A stretch of 61,387 bases of DNA from Ulvibacter sp047614245 (GCA_047614245.1 JBLHIC010000004.1:1-61387), one strand, 5' to 3'. Positions 50,091 through 60,542 are shown, counted from the first letter of the stretch. Notes: generated from the letters alone by a model not told the origin. Program-made: numbers and translations.

Positions 50091-52961
50091 ATGTCCGATA
50101 AAAAAAGACTCTTTCTCGTTGATGCCTTTGCATTGATTTTTCGCGGGTATTACGCATTCATAAAAAATCCTACAATTAACTCTAAGGGGATGGATACCTC
50201 GGCTATTATAGGCTTTACCAATTCCTTGTTGGATGTAATAAAGAGAGAACGCCCAGACCATTTGGCGGTATGTTTTGATAAAGGAGGAAGTCACGTCCGC
50301 AACGAAATGTTTCCTGAATACAAAGCAAATAGAGATGCAACTCCAGATGCTATTAAGATTGCTATTCCGCATATCATGAACATCTTGGAAGCGATGCACA
50401 TTCCGATTATGGTAAAGGAAGGATTTGAGGCAGATGACGTGATTGGCACACTTGCAAAAAAAGCTGAAAAAGAAGGGTATAAGACCTTTATGGTTACCCC
50501 CGATAAAGATTTTGCCCAGCTCGTTTCAGAAAATATTTTTATGTATCGTCCTGTATTTGGAGGAGGATATGAAACTTGGGGGATTCCTGAAGTACAGAAG
50601 AAGTTTGAAGTAAAAGATCCTTTGCAGGTAATTGACTATTTAGGGATGATGGGGGACAGTTCAGATAATATCCCGGGACTTCCAGGAGTTGGCGATAAAA
50701 CTGCTAAAAAATTCATTGCGGCCTATGGAAGCATGGAAGGCCTTTTAGCAAACACTCATGAGCTAAAAGGCAAGATGAGGGAAAAAGTAGAAGCCGCTAA
50801 GGAACTTGGAATTCTTTCAAAAGAGCTCGCGACGATTATTCTCGATGTTCCTGTCGATTTTAACGCAGCTGATTTTGAAATGTCAAAACCAGATATACAG
50901 GGAGTTACCAAAATATTTGAAGAGCTTGAGTTTAGACGACTTAAAGATAATTTCTTGAAAACGTTCACAGCTGAAGGCATGGCTTCTGCCGGGACATCCA
51001 ATAAGAACAGTGGACCGATTGCTTCCAAACAAAAAGAAAGCGCTTCGAAGGCACCACCACCTTCTGCAGGCGCCGGACAATTTTCATTATTTGGGGGAGA
51101 TAGCACTATTTCAGAAGCAGATCAAGAAGGGACCGCATTTAGCTCTAGAGCTACAATAGCTACTACTGAACATTTCTACCAAACTGTTCAAGCCGGGATG
51201 GGGACAAAACTGTTCATTCAGAATTTGATGAAACAAGTTAGTGTTTGTTTTGACACAGAGACCACAGGCTTAAATCCATTAACAGCCGAACTCGTTGGGA
51301 TAGCTTTTTCTTGGGAAGCTGGGAAAGGTTTTTATATTCCATTCCCTGAAGACCGATTGGAGGCTCAGGAACTTTTAGAGCAACTTCGACCCTTTTTTGA
51401 AGCTGAAGGCATTCAAAAAATTGGTCAGAATTTAAAATATGACATCAAAGTACTTGGTAAATATGATATGCCAGTAAAAGGAAAGTTATTTGATACCATG
51501 TTGGCCCATTACCTGATCAATCCAGATATGCGTCATAATATGGACGTTTTAGCCGAAACCTACCTTAATTATACTCCAGTTTCTATAACCGAATTAATCG
51601 GGAAAAAAGGAAAGAATCAATTGTCTATGCGAGATGTTCCGATAGATAAGCAAACGGAATATGCTGTAGAAGACGCAGATATTACGCTGCAGTTAAAAGA
51701 ACATTTTCAAACAGAATTAAGTGAGGCCAAAACTCAAAAATTATTTGATGAAATTGAAGTGCCACTGCTTCGTGTCCTTGCCGATATGGAACTGGAAGGA
51801 ATAAATCTAGACAAAGACTTTTTAAAAGGTCTTTCTACTGAATTGGACAAAGATGTCTTAAAGTTAGAAAAAGATATCTATGAAAGTTCTGGCATGGAAT
51901 TTAATATAGCATCTCCCAAACAATTAGGCGAGGTCTTATTTGATAACATGAAAATTATTGACAAACCGAAAAAAACAAAAACTGGGCAATACTCTACTGC
52001 AGAAGACGTGCTTTCTTCTTTAGCCAAAGAGCATAAAATTATTCGCGATGTGTTGGAATATCGAGGTCTTGCAAAATTAAAGAGTACTTATGTTGATGCA
52101 CTTCCCTTACAAGTTGAAGAAGTTACAGGAAGAGTGCACACGAATTACATGCAAACTGTAGCCGCCACAGGGAGGTTGGCTAGTAACAATCCAAATCTTC
52201 AAAACATTCCGATTAGAACAGAACGTGGGCGTGAAGTACGAAAATCTTTTATCCCTCGTGATAAAGATTATGTTTTACTTGCCGCGGATTATTCCCAAAT
52301 TGAACTTCGAATCATTGCAGCGTTGAGCCAAGAAGAAACAATGATTCAAGCTTTTAAAGATGGCGAGGATATTCATGCTTCAACGGCTGCAAAGGTTTTC
52401 AATATTCCTTTGGAGGAAGTAACACGTGAACAAAGAGGGAATGCGAAAACGGTGAATTTCGGAATCATTTATGGAGTCTCCGCCTTCGGGTTAAGCAATC
52501 AAACAGATTTGTCGCGAAGTGAAGCCAAAGAACTTATTGAAACCTATTATGAAACCTACCCTAAGCTTCGTTCGTATATGAGTGAACAAGTTGAATTTGC
52601 TCGTGAAAATGGATACGTTCAAACCGTTCTAGGTAGAAGAAGATATCTTAACGCCATTAACGGGAGCAATGCGATTGTAAGAGGCGCCGCCGAGCGGAAT
52701 GCTGTGAATGCGCCAATTCAGGGAAGTGCGGCAGACATTATAAAAATAGCGATGATCAACATTCATAAAAAACTTTCCGAAGGAAATTACAAAAGCAAAA
52801 TGTTGTTACAGGTGCACGATGAATTGGTTTTTGATATCTACAGACCAGAATTGGATGAACTGAAAATCCTTATTAAATCTGAAATGGAAGGGGCTTATAA
52901 ATTGGAAGTTCCCCTTGATGTAGAACTAGGTATAGGTGAAAACTGGCTAGAAGCCCATTAA
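50091..52961 (+). CDS. polA: DNA polymerase I
   Basis: A 956-residue repair and Okazaki-fragment polymerase. The N-terminal 5'-3' exonuclease (about 1-300) starts KKRLFLVDAFALIFRGYYAF and has the acidic metal sites. A Ser/Ala-rich linker (about 300-350) follows. The 3'-5' exonuclease is active by motif: VCFDTETTGLN with both Asp and Glu. The polymerase domain (about 560-956) has DYSQIELRIIAALSQ, RGNAKTVNFGIIYG and LLQVHDELVFDI. All three activities should be present. A single gene divergent from the isoaspartyl peptidase. Confidence 0.97.
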   Translation: MSDKKRLFLVDAFALIFRGYYAFIKNPTINSKGMDTSAIIGFTNSLLDVIKRERPDHLAVCFDKGGSHVRNEMFPEYKANRDATPDAIKIAIPHIMNILEAMHIPIMVKEGFEADDVIGTLAKKAEKEGYKTFMVTPDKDFAQLVSENIFMYRPVFGGGYETWGIPEVQKKFEVKDPLQVIDYLGMMGDSSDNIPGLPGVGDKTAKKFIAAYGSMEGLLANTHELKGKMREKVEAAKELGILSKELATIILDVPVDFNAADFEMSKPDIQGVTKIFEELEFRRLKDNFLKTFTAEGMASAGTSNKNSGPIASKQKESASKAPPPSAGAGQFSLFGGDSTISEADQEGTAFSSRATIATTEHFYQTVQAGMGTKLFIQNLMKQVSVCFDTETTGLNPLTAELVGIAFSWEAGKGFYIPFPEDRLEAQELLEQLRPFFEAEGIQKIGQNLKYDIKVLGKYDMPVKGKLFDTMLAHYLINPDMRHNMDVLAETYLNYTPVSITELIGKKGKNQLSMRDVPIDKQTEYAVEDADITLQLKEHFQTELSEAKTQKLFDEIEVPLLRVLADMELEGINLDKDFLKGLSTELDKDVLKLEKDIYESSGMEFNIASPKQLGEVLFDNMKIIDKPKKTKTGQYSTAEDVLSSLAKEHKIIRDVLEYRGLAKLKSTYVDALPLQVEEVTGRVHTNYMQTVAATGRLASNNPNLQNIPIRTERGREVRKSFIPRDKDYVLLAADYSQIELRIIAALSQEETMIQAFKDGEDIHASTAAKVFNIPLEEVTREQRGNAKTVNFGIIYGVSAFGLSNQTDLSRSEAKELIETYYETYPKLRSYMSEQVEFARENGYVQTVLGRRRYLNAINGSNAIVRGAAERNAVNAPIQGSAADIIKIAMINIHKKLSEGNYKSKMLLQVHDELVFDIYRPELDELKILIKSEMEGAYKLEVPLDVELGIGENWLEAH

Positions 52962-53027
52962 ATTGCTAACATTAGAAAGCTTCAAGGGTATATATAAACT
53001 AGAATCGATTGAAAGATACCAAAACTA

Positions 53028-55715
53028 TTAAAGGACAAATCTATACGTAGCTTTTATTAAAAAAGTATTTTGCGGTTGTTGCTTAAATATCTGAGTATCT
53101 ACTATTGTATTGAAGCTAGCTTCGCCATTATCGTCAAAACCGCTAATCCCTTGTGACCAAACAAAAAACACTTCAGATCCCGGAATATATTCCCAACGTA
53201 CGACCAAATTAGATCGGTATTGTACTAGGGCAAAATCCGGCTTGTCGAAAGAATAGTCAGTATTCCCATCCATATCTTCATCAACCAAATAAGAAGAGTT
53301 CAAAAGACTAATTTGCTGCCCATCATACATCTGAACTCTATCCTTTAAATCTTTAGCCAATGGGTTTTTCACATAATTAAAATTGGAATAGCTTCCTTTT
53401 GCAATAAAAGGCTGCCCATAATATTGAATTGTAAGGTTCGGATTAATAGTATAATTAATTCGCACGGTTGCGTTTAAGGTTTCAAAATCAATTTCACTAG
53501 TTATAAATCGAGAGATCCCATTAAAATCCTGCTGGGAAACGTATTGAGTCTTGTTAGGGTTCGTTTCATATTCAGTTTCTAAAGATACGCTGAGCGCATC
53601 CAGAGGCTGATATCTAAAACGAATTACATATCTGTCAACAGAAAAATTATTCTGTCCCGCTCTTGAATTTACATATCCTAGCGTCATACTTAACTTTTTT
53701 CGATGATCCGTTCCGGAAAACAAAAACCAAAAATTCTCATCTGACCAGCGCCACCTGGGCCCTCCTCTTAATACAGTATTGCTATAAATTCTCGGTTTAT
53801 GTGCGCCTCCAACTTCAGTCCACCAGTTATTCTTATAATTAATAAATGCATTTAACTCATACTGAATGCGATTGAAGTTCCCTTCAAAGTCATAACTTGA
53901 AAACTGATTTAACCCTATATTTCCACGGCGATACCAGCTTGTAGGTTTATTGAAGAATCTTCGAACGTTAGCATATTGACGAATATCGTCGGCTTGTCTT
54001 AAAAATCCAAGATCGTTTAATTCGAGCTCAGGAGAACGCCAAGTTCCGCCTAAGTTATATCTCCAATCACCACCCCCTCCTTTTCCTATTTCAAACTTTC
54101 CTCCTGTTCCTGTTAATGAAGTTTTAGTAGTATCTACTGAAACGTGACCCGCATCAACCCTTTGAAATAAATGTGTTAATGACTGCTGCGTATCTGTAAT
54201 AGCTTCCTCGCTTCCATTTACATTACTAATTACCATATTCCCTTCAATATAGTAGGTGCGCTCCTTCCAATTGTGCATAAAATCAATTCCACCAGAATAC
54301 GCACTTTCGTGAAGAAATGAAAGATTATCTTCCAACTTTCGATTGGTTGCTGTAAAGATTCCCCCAATGAAAGAATTTCTGTCGTTAAAATCTTTTTGAA
54401 CTCGAGCTACTAAGTAATTGGTTAAAGGTTCCACTAATTCTTTACGAACTTCTCCCTGTTCTGGCAAATTATTCAGTACGTCTTCCCGTTCATCCAATTC
54501 TATTTTCGCGAACTCCTTCGCAGTAACGCTTTCCAATAATCCTATCGACCACCCATTTTTCGTCTTCCCACTAAATTTCGCAGCACCTAGTATAGTTGTA
54601 TTAGTTGGGGCATCTTCGAATTCTCCCTTGTCACTATCACGCGTTGTAGACCCTTGTGGACTTCTTCCTATCCGTCTCGAAAAGAATAAATTATCTTGAC
54701 CTCCAGCAAATCTGTAATCAAAAATGTTTTTATTTTCCACGAAAAAAGGACGGCGTTCCTGAAAGAAAATCTCAAATCCGTCAAGAGCTATTGCTCCAGG
54801 ATCGGCGTCTACTTGGCCGAAATCTGGATTAATTGTTAAATCTAAAGTAAGGTCATTTGTTATTCCAATTTTCGCATCCACCCCACCGGTACCTGAAAAA
54901 TCAGTTCCATCTTGAAACGGATTTCCTCCTTCTTCAGGATAGGTATCTAGTTGTCCTAATAGATATGGCTGAATTTCGATTTGTTTTTGTGGCTTGATAC
55001 TCTTGATACCACGCAGCTCACCAAATTCACTTACCCAGCCCGGTGCGTTCGCTTCAACTCGTTGCCACAGAGAACGTTCCTCGTTTCTAAAATATCTTCT
55101 GGTTGATTGCAATCCCCAAACTTGTTCTTTGTCATTACCAAATCGCAACTGACTTAATGGAATACGCATTTCTGCGCTCCAACCGTCTGCGTCTATTTGC
55201 GTTTTTACATACCAAATTGGGTTCCAACTTTCATCAAAACTCCCATTATTAGAAATAAATTCATCGCCTTTCACGCCGGCAGCGGTGATAGTAAATGAAA
55301 AGGCCGTGCGATCGTCGTTATAACTATCAAGGTTTAATTCTACCCAGTCTCCCTCGAATCCATCGCGCCTTGAAAGTCGTTTTACGATTCCGCCAGGGTC
55401 TTTATCAAAACACTTATATGCCACATAAAGGTTTTTGGCATCATAGGTGATTTTCATTTTTGTTTGCTCGGTTGGCGCTGCACCATTGTCTGGTTCATTT
55501 TGAACATAATCTGTAGTCCATTCTACTAAGTCCCAAGCTGCTTCATCAATAATACCATCGATTTTAGGCGCTTCAGAATTTCCAATAGAGTTTGTTGTAT
55601 AAACTCTATTTTCAAAATTTGTAGTGGGCTCTTTAAAGGTAGTTTCAGTCTGAGAAGAAGCTGTTAAACAATAGCATAAACAAAAGAATAAAAACAAAAC
55701 GTTTTTACGGGCCAT
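53028..55715 (-). CDS. DUF5916 outer-membrane protein with CBM9-like N-terminal domain
   Basis: An 895-residue exported protein (signal ending TASSQ). Residues about 45-235 form a CBM9-like sugar-binding domain: PKIDGIIDEAAWDLVEWTTD, TKMKITYDAKNLYVAYKCFD and SAEMRIPLSQLRFG. From about residue 245 to the end lies DUF5916, a beta-barrel with many alternating strands and a terminal aromatic-type strand (FLIKATYRFVL). In Bacteroidota such proteins sit in the outer membrane and may bind or import glycans or metal complexes; the ligand is not known. It stands alone between polA (tail to tail) and the kinase-like gene. Confidence 0.9.
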   Translation of the reverse strand: MARKNVLFLFFCLCYCLTASSQTETTFKEPTTNFENRVYTTNSIGNSEAPKIDGIIDEAAWDLVEWTTDYVQNEPDNGAAPTEQTKMKITYDAKNLYVAYKCFDKDPGGIVKRLSRRDGFEGDWVELNLDSYNDDRTAFSFTITAAGVKGDEFISNNGSFDESWNPIWYVKTQIDADGWSAEMRIPLSQLRFGNDKEQVWGLQSTRRYFRNEERSLWQRVEANAPGWVSEFGELRGIKSIKPQKQIEIQPYLLGQLDTYPEEGGNPFQDGTDFSGTGGVDAKIGITNDLTLDLTINPDFGQVDADPGAIALDGFEIFFQERRPFFVENKNIFDYRFAGGQDNLFFSRRIGRSPQGSTTRDSDKGEFEDAPTNTTILGAAKFSGKTKNGWSIGLLESVTAKEFAKIELDEREDVLNNLPEQGEVRKELVEPLTNYLVARVQKDFNDRNSFIGGIFTATNRKLEDNLSFLHESAYSGGIDFMHNWKERTYYIEGNMVISNVNGSEEAITDTQQSLTHLFQRVDAGHVSVDTTKTSLTGTGGKFEIGKGGGGDWRYNLGGTWRSPELELNDLGFLRQADDIRQYANVRRFFNKPTSWYRRGNIGLNQFSSYDFEGNFNRIQYELNAFINYKNNWWTEVGGAHKPRIYSNTVLRGGPRWRWSDENFWFLFSGTDHRKKLSMTLGYVNSRAGQNNFSVDRYVIRFRYQPLDALSVSLETEYETNPNKTQYVSQQDFNGISRFITSEIDFETLNATVRINYTINPNLTIQYYGQPFIAKGSYSNFNYVKNPLAKDLKDRVQMYDGQQISLLNSSYLVDEDMDGNTDYSFDKPDFALVQYRSNLVVRWEYIPGSEVFFVWSQGISGFDDNGEASFNTIVDTQIFKQQPQNTFLIKATYRFVL

Positions 55716-55854
55716 AGTGGTTGGTTTAATTTAACAGACTGGAAAATCATTGTACTGTGACAGATTGGGGAACTATTTTAAGATAACTTTAACTTTTAGT
55801 CGCTTCAGATTTGCCTTGCTTTAATGATTATCTTTAGCTTTAATAAAATAGTTT

Positions 55855-56913
55855 ATGAGAAAGTTAATTTCTAAAAAAAAGCCAACTTATAAAATTTCGA
55901 AGAGACTATCGGATTATTTGACACGTAATGGTAGAAACATTAAAATTCCTATCTATTATGACGATCTATTGCGATTCCAAGGCGTTGTTTCTATTTACGA
56001 TAAGAATGGGAATGACACCTTATGGGTGAGCGCATATTATTCTGAATTTGACAGAGAAGAAATAGAGCTCAGTTTAAAAAGGGTGTACACCATCCTTCAT
56101 GCAGATGGTAGCGATATTGTTCTCCCTTATCTTTCCATCGACAGCATCGACTATTGCACTTTCGGTAATTCGAAACCTTTTAGAATTAAAGTAAGAAATA
56201 TCTTAAATGACAACTACATCTTTCTATATATAAAAAAGGCAGATTCATCTAGAATTTATGGATTAGAGCTAGAACATATACTATCCCCTAACCATATCAA
56301 TTTTCTTGTGCATGGAAATACTTTAATAGAAGAACATATTTCTGGAATTCCTGGGGATGACTTTATTGAAAATAATCTAGACCAATGCACGGACCAGGAC
56401 AAAAAAGAAATTGCCAAAGAGTTTGTAAAGTTCAATGAACGCTGTTTCGTGAGACTTCTGGGCGATATGCGTTCCTATAATTATGTGATGGTATTAACCC
56501 ATGATTTCGATAGAATTCAATATCGAATTAGAGCTATCGATTTCGATCAACAAAGTTATGAAGGTAATTCAAAAGTTTATATACCTCAATTTCTGAAAGA
56601 AAACAACAAATTGGTAAAAATGACTCTAGAATCCCTGAAAGATTCATCCATAGAACAGTACAAGTTGGAGGAAAGATCTCTATTGGCTAAAAGAGCCGTG
56701 AGAGAAAAGAGACGCCTCAAGGAGTTATTGGATTGTATGAAAGTAGATATAATCTCTTCCAAAGCGAAAATAAATGAATTGAAAGAAGGTTTATTTAAAC
56801 TCACCGGTGATGTAAATTTTAAAAAATCATCAAATATGGGTGAAATCCTAAAAAGTGCACTTGATTATGTAATTAGAAACTATAAGAATGAAAACCCTTA
56901 TATCATTAAATAA
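55855..56913 (+). CDS. Uncharacterised protein with kinase-fold-like signature
   Basis: A 352-residue cytosolic protein I do not recognise. The middle shows the layout of a protein-kinase/APH-like fold: a strand with Lys127-128 (FLYIKKADSS), a following helix with Glu138/Glu140, a hinge-like segment LIEEHISGIPGDDF (157-170), a catalytic-loop-like GDMRSYNYVM (203-212) with Asp204 and Asn209, and a metal-site-like RAIDFDQQS (226-234). Residues 1-100 form a separate beta-rich domain and 255-352 a charged helical tail. No signal peptide or membrane segment. Divergent from the DUF5916 gene and upstream of pyc in the same direction (93-base gap holding a palindrome). Kinase activity is inferred only from motif order. 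Confidence 0.7.
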   Translation: MRKLISKKKPTYKISKRLSDYLTRNGRNIKIPIYYDDLLRFQGVVSIYDKNGNDTLWVSAYYSEFDREEIELSLKRVYTILHADGSDIVLPYLSIDSIDYCTFGNSKPFRIKVRNILNDNYIFLYIKKADSSRIYGLELEHILSPNHINFLVHGNTLIEEHISGIPGDDFIENNLDQCTDQDKKEIAKEFVKFNERCFVRLLGDMRSYNYVMVLTHDFDRIQYRIRAIDFDQQSYEGNSKVYIPQFLKENNKLVKMTLESLKDSSIEQYKLEERSLLAKRAVREKRRLKELLDCMKVDIISSKAKINELKEGLFKLTGDVNFKKSSNMGEILKSALDYVIRNYKNENPYIIK

Positions 56914-56928
56914 TTAAAAAATATTTAC

Positions 56929-56956
56929 TTATTTGCTATGCGCGCACAGCAAATAA
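56929..56956. promoter_or_regulatory. 28-bp near-perfect palindrome upstream of pyc
   Basis: Arms TTATTTGCT (56929-56937) and AGCAAATAA (56948-56956) flank a centre around TGCGCGCA, itself a palindrome; only one A-C pair breaks the symmetry. It lies 50 bases before the pyc start. There is no T-run, so an operator seems as likely as a terminator of the kinase-like gene. Confidence 0.6.
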
Positions 56957-57006
56957 ACACCTTTATCAAAAAGATTTTCGATCAATAATCTAATAAAGAA
57001 TTATCA

Positions 57007-60000
57007 ATGGAAATTAAGAAAGTACTAGTTGCCAACCGCGGAGAAATAGCCATTCGTGTATTAAGAGCTTGCACCGAGATAAACATTCAAACAGTAGCTA
57101 TTTTTACTTACGAAGACCGTTATTCTCAACATAGATATAAGGCCGATGAAGCATATCAAATTGGCGAAGACAACCAACCATTGAAGCCTTATTTGGACGG
57201 TGATCAAATCATAGCCTTGGCAAAGGCGAAAAACGCAGATGCAATTCACCCTGGTTACGGATTTCTTTCAGAAAATTCAGAATTTGCAAGAAAATGTAAA
57301 TTAAGTGACCTCATTTTTATTGGCCCAGATCCAGAGGTAATGGATGCCTTAGGAGATAAAATTACTGCAAAAAAAATTGCAGTATCCTGTGATGTTCCAA
57401 TTATTCAAAGTAACACAAAGAAGCTGACTTCTTTGAAAGTAGCCCTTACTGAGGCATCTGCGATTGGGTACCCGTTAATGTTAAAGGCAGCTTCGGGAGG
57501 AGGAGGTAGAGGAATGCGAATAATTAGAAAGCCTGAACATCTGGAGTTACACTTCAATTCTGCACGGAATGAATCTTTAAACGCATTTGGAGATGACACC
57601 ATGTTTTTGGAAAAATATGTAGAAAACCCTAAACATTTAGAGGTGCAAATCGTAGCCGATAACCACGGAAATGTACGTCATTTATACGAACGCGACTGCT
57701 CTGTACAGCGACGTCATCAGAAAGTGGTGGAAATCGCGCCATCTTTTAATGTTTCTGAAAATGTAAAGCAAAGTTTGTATAAATATGCAATTGCAATCGC
57801 TAAAAAGGTAAACTATAATAATGTGGGTACCGTCGAATTTTTGGTAGATAAAAAGGATCGGGTCTATTTTATTGAAGTAAACCCGAGAATTCAAGTGGAA
57901 CATACTGTTACTGAAATGATAACAGGAATCGATCTTATTAAAACTCAAATTTTTGTTGCTGGAGGCTATAAACTTTCAGATAAACAAATAAAAATATACG
58001 AACAAGAGAGCATTGCGACCTATGGTTTTGCACTTCAGTGCAGATTAACGACTGAAGACCCTGAAAACGATTTCACCCCAGATTATGGTACCATTGCCAC
58101 GTATAGATCTGCTTCCGGAATGGGAATTCGTTTGGATGCAGGAAGCATCTATCAATCGTATAAAGTGAGTCCATTCTTTGATTCGATGTTGGTAAAAGTT
58201 TCTGCCCAGGGAAGAACGCTAGACGGCGCAGTGCGCAAAATGACTCGAGCTTTAAAGGAATTTCGAATAAGAGGCGTAAAAACGAACATACTCTTTTTAC
58301 AGAATGTAATTCAACATGACACCTTCAAAGAGGGAAAGGCTTCGGTTAATTTTATTCAGGAAACCCCAAGTTTATTTAACATTAAACTTCCTCAGGATCG
58401 TACCACTAAAATTACAAACTTTATTGGCGAAATTATTGTAAACGGGAATCCTGATGTAAAGATAAAAGACGACTCGAAAATATTCAGAGTGCCAAAGGTT
58501 CCATTATTTGACCCCAATGCTTCTTTCCCAAAGGGTTCAAAAGACCTTCTCACAGAATTAGGCCCTGAAAAGTTTTGTGCTTGGCTAAAAGCTGAAAGAA
58601 AAATCCATTATACAGATACTACTAATAGAGATGCACATCAATCGCTTCTAGCAACGAGAATGCGAAGTTTTGACATGATGAAGGTCGCAGAAAGTTTTGC
58701 AAAAAATCACCCGAATACGTTCAGTGTAGAAATGTGGGGAGGGGCAACTTTCGACGTCTGTCTGCGGTTTTTAAATGAAAGTCCGTGGACACGCCTAAGA
58801 GAGCTTCGGAAACTGATACCTAATATTTTGTTTCAAATGCTTTTAAGAGGCTCGAATGCTGTTGGTTATAAGGCCTATCCTGATAATTTGATCGAAAAAT
58901 TTATTGAAAAATCCTGGGAAAACGGAATTGATATTTTTAGAATTTTCGATTCTTTAAACTGGGTTAAAGCAATGGAGCCTAGTATAAACTATGTACGAAA
59001 CAAGACAGGAGGAATTGCCGAAGCTGCGATTAGTTATTCGGGAGACATCCTTGATAGCCGTCAAACTAAATACAATTTAAAGTATTATACCCAACTGGCA
59101 AAAGATCTTGAAAATGCCGGCGCACATATGATTGCCATTAAAGATATGGCAGGTTTACTTACGCCCTATGCCGCCACCGAATTGGTGGGAGCTTTGAAAG
59201 ACACCCTTACTATTCCGCTCCATTTGCACACGCACGATACGTCATCCATCCAATCTGCCACATATTTAAAAGCTATTGAAGCTGGGGTTGATGTTGTTGA
59301 CGTTGCCTTAGGTGGATTATCAGGTTTGACATCCCAGCCAAATTTCAATTCAATTGTGGAAATGATGAAACATCAGGATCGGGCCCATTATTTTGAAATC
59401 GATACACTAAATCAGTTTTCAAATTACTGGGAAGATGTTCGCGAAATGTACTATCCATTCGAATCTGGACTCAAATCGGGTACGGCTGAAGTATACCAGC
59501 ACGAAATTCCTGGGGGACAATATTCTAACTTAAGGCCACAGGCAACCGCCTTAGGTTTGGGCGACCGTTTTGATGAAGTAAAAAAAATGTACGGCAATGT
59601 AAATTTGATGTTTGGAAATTTGATAAAGGTAACACCTAGCTCTAAAGTGGTAGGAGATATGGCCATTTTTATGGTTACTAATGACTTGATGCCAGAAGAT
59701 GTTATGGAACGTGGAAATGAAATTTCATTCCCGGAATCTGTAATCAATTTCTTCAAAGGAGATCTTGGACAACCTTTGGGAGGATTTCCGGCTGAACTTC
59801 AAAAGATAGTCCTAAAGAACAACAAATCATATACTGAGAGGCCTAATGCGCATTTAGAACCGATCGATTTTGACGCCGCTTATCAAGACTTTCACAAGAG
59901 ATTTCAGAAAAATTTTACTCGACCAATAGAATTTGAAGATTTCCTTTCTTATAGTTTATATCCAAGAGTTTTTGAAGATGCTCATGAAAAGCACAAGCAA

Positions 60001-60459
60001 TTTGGAAATGTTGCGATCCTTCCTACCAAGAATTTTTTCTACGGAATGAAAACGGGAGAAGAAGTTTTAATCGATTTGGAGCCAGGAAAAAAAATCATTG
60101 TAAAACTGCTTTCGGTGAGTACGCCAAATGAAGAAGGGATTAGAATTGTATTCTTTAAAGTTAATGGAGAAAATAGCCTAGTAGAAATAAAAGACAAGTC
60201 TTTAAATATTATAAAAAATGAAAATACAAAAGTAGATGCAAATGATATAAAACAATTGGGGGCGCCATTACAAGGCCTATTGTATAAAGTGTTGGTTAAG
60301 AAAGGCCAGGAAATTAAAAAGAATGATCATCTTTTCGTGATAGAAGCTATGAAAATGGAGACTACGGTTACCGCTACTAGAGCTGGAAAAGTAAAATCCA
60401 TTAGGCTAAAACCTGGAGTTATGGTGAAGAAGGATGATTTGATAGTGACTATGGAATAA
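57007..60459 (+). CDS. pyc: Pyruvate carboxylase
   Basis: A 1150-residue biotin enzyme that makes oxaloacetate from pyruvate and bicarbonate, feeding the TCA cycle and gluconeogenesis. The biotin carboxylase domain (about 1-460) begins KKVLVANRGEIAIRVLRACT and has the ATP loop KAASGGGGRGMRII and EVNPRIQVEHTVTEM. The carboxyltransferase domain (about 530-1000) has the metal site DTTNRDAHQSLLATRMR and the later HLHTHDTSS. The C-terminal biotinyl domain carries EAMKMET with the biotinylated Lys near residue 1115. It is a complete single-chain enzyme. A palindrome precedes it and a terminator follows. Confidence 0.97.
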   Translation: MEIKKVLVANRGEIAIRVLRACTEINIQTVAIFTYEDRYSQHRYKADEAYQIGEDNQPLKPYLDGDQIIALAKAKNADAIHPGYGFLSENSEFARKCKLSDLIFIGPDPEVMDALGDKITAKKIAVSCDVPIIQSNTKKLTSLKVALTEASAIGYPLMLKAASGGGGRGMRIIRKPEHLELHFNSARNESLNAFGDDTMFLEKYVENPKHLEVQIVADNHGNVRHLYERDCSVQRRHQKVVEIAPSFNVSENVKQSLYKYAIAIAKKVNYNNVGTVEFLVDKKDRVYFIEVNPRIQVEHTVTEMITGIDLIKTQIFVAGGYKLSDKQIKIYEQESIATYGFALQCRLTTEDPENDFTPDYGTIATYRSASGMGIRLDAGSIYQSYKVSPFFDSMLVKVSAQGRTLDGAVRKMTRALKEFRIRGVKTNILFLQNVIQHDTFKEGKASVNFIQETPSLFNIKLPQDRTTKITNFIGEIIVNGNPDVKIKDDSKIFRVPKVPLFDPNASFPKGSKDLLTELGPEKFCAWLKAERKIHYTDTTNRDAHQSLLATRMRSFDMMKVAESFAKNHPNTFSVEMWGGATFDVCLRFLNESPWTRLRELRKLIPNILFQMLLRGSNAVGYKAYPDNLIEKFIEKSWENGIDIFRIFDSLNWVKAMEPSINYVRNKTGGIAEAAISYSGDILDSRQTKYNLKYYTQLAKDLENAGAHMIAIKDMAGLLTPYAATELVGALKDTLTIPLHLHTHDTSSIQSATYLKAIEAGVDVVDVALGGLSGLTSQPNFNSIVEMMKHQDRAHYFEIDTLNQFSNYWEDVREMYYPFESGLKSGTAEVYQHEIPGGQYSNLRPQATALGLGDRFDEVKKMYGNVNLMFGNLIKVTPSSKVVGDMAIFMVTNDLMPEDVMERGNEISFPESVINFFKGDLGQPLGGFPAELQKIVLKNNKSYTERPNAHLEPIDFDAAYQDFHKRFQKNFTRPIEFEDFLSYSLYPRVFEDAHEKHKQFGNVAILPTKNFFYGMKTGEEVLIDLEPGKKIIVKLLSVSTPNEEGIRIVFFKVNGENSLVEIKDKSLNIIKNENTKVDANDIKQLGAPLQGLLYKVLVKKGQEIKKNDHLFVIEAMKMETTVTATRAGKVKSIRLKPGVMVKKDDLIVTME

Positions 60460-60495
60460 GGAATGTCAAATTTAAACGGCTAAATACAAAAGGTT

Positions 60496-60522
60496 AAAGT
60501 AAATAGAACATTTACTTTTTTC
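60496..60522 (+). terminator. Terminator of pyc
   Basis: A 9-bp stem AAAGTAAAT/ATTTACTTT (60496-60504 with 60510-60518) with a 5-base loop is followed by a T-run, 37 bases past the stop. Confidence 0.65.
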
Positions 60523-60534
60523 GGTTATACCTTT

Positions 60535-60542
60535 TACATTTG
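60535..60542 (+). promoter_or_regulatory. Upstream -7 element (TACATTTG) for rplM
   Basis: Full TAnnTTTG match just behind the pyc terminator. It would give a leader of about 145 bases that includes the stem-loop at 60553-60595. No TTG at -33. Confidence 0.4.

Noticed and set aside
49956..50399. N-terminal extension of the isoaspartyl peptidase frame to 50399
   Set aside because: The extension overlaps polA on the other strand, has no family match, and the family start (MNNFSIAIHGGAGT) lies at 49955.
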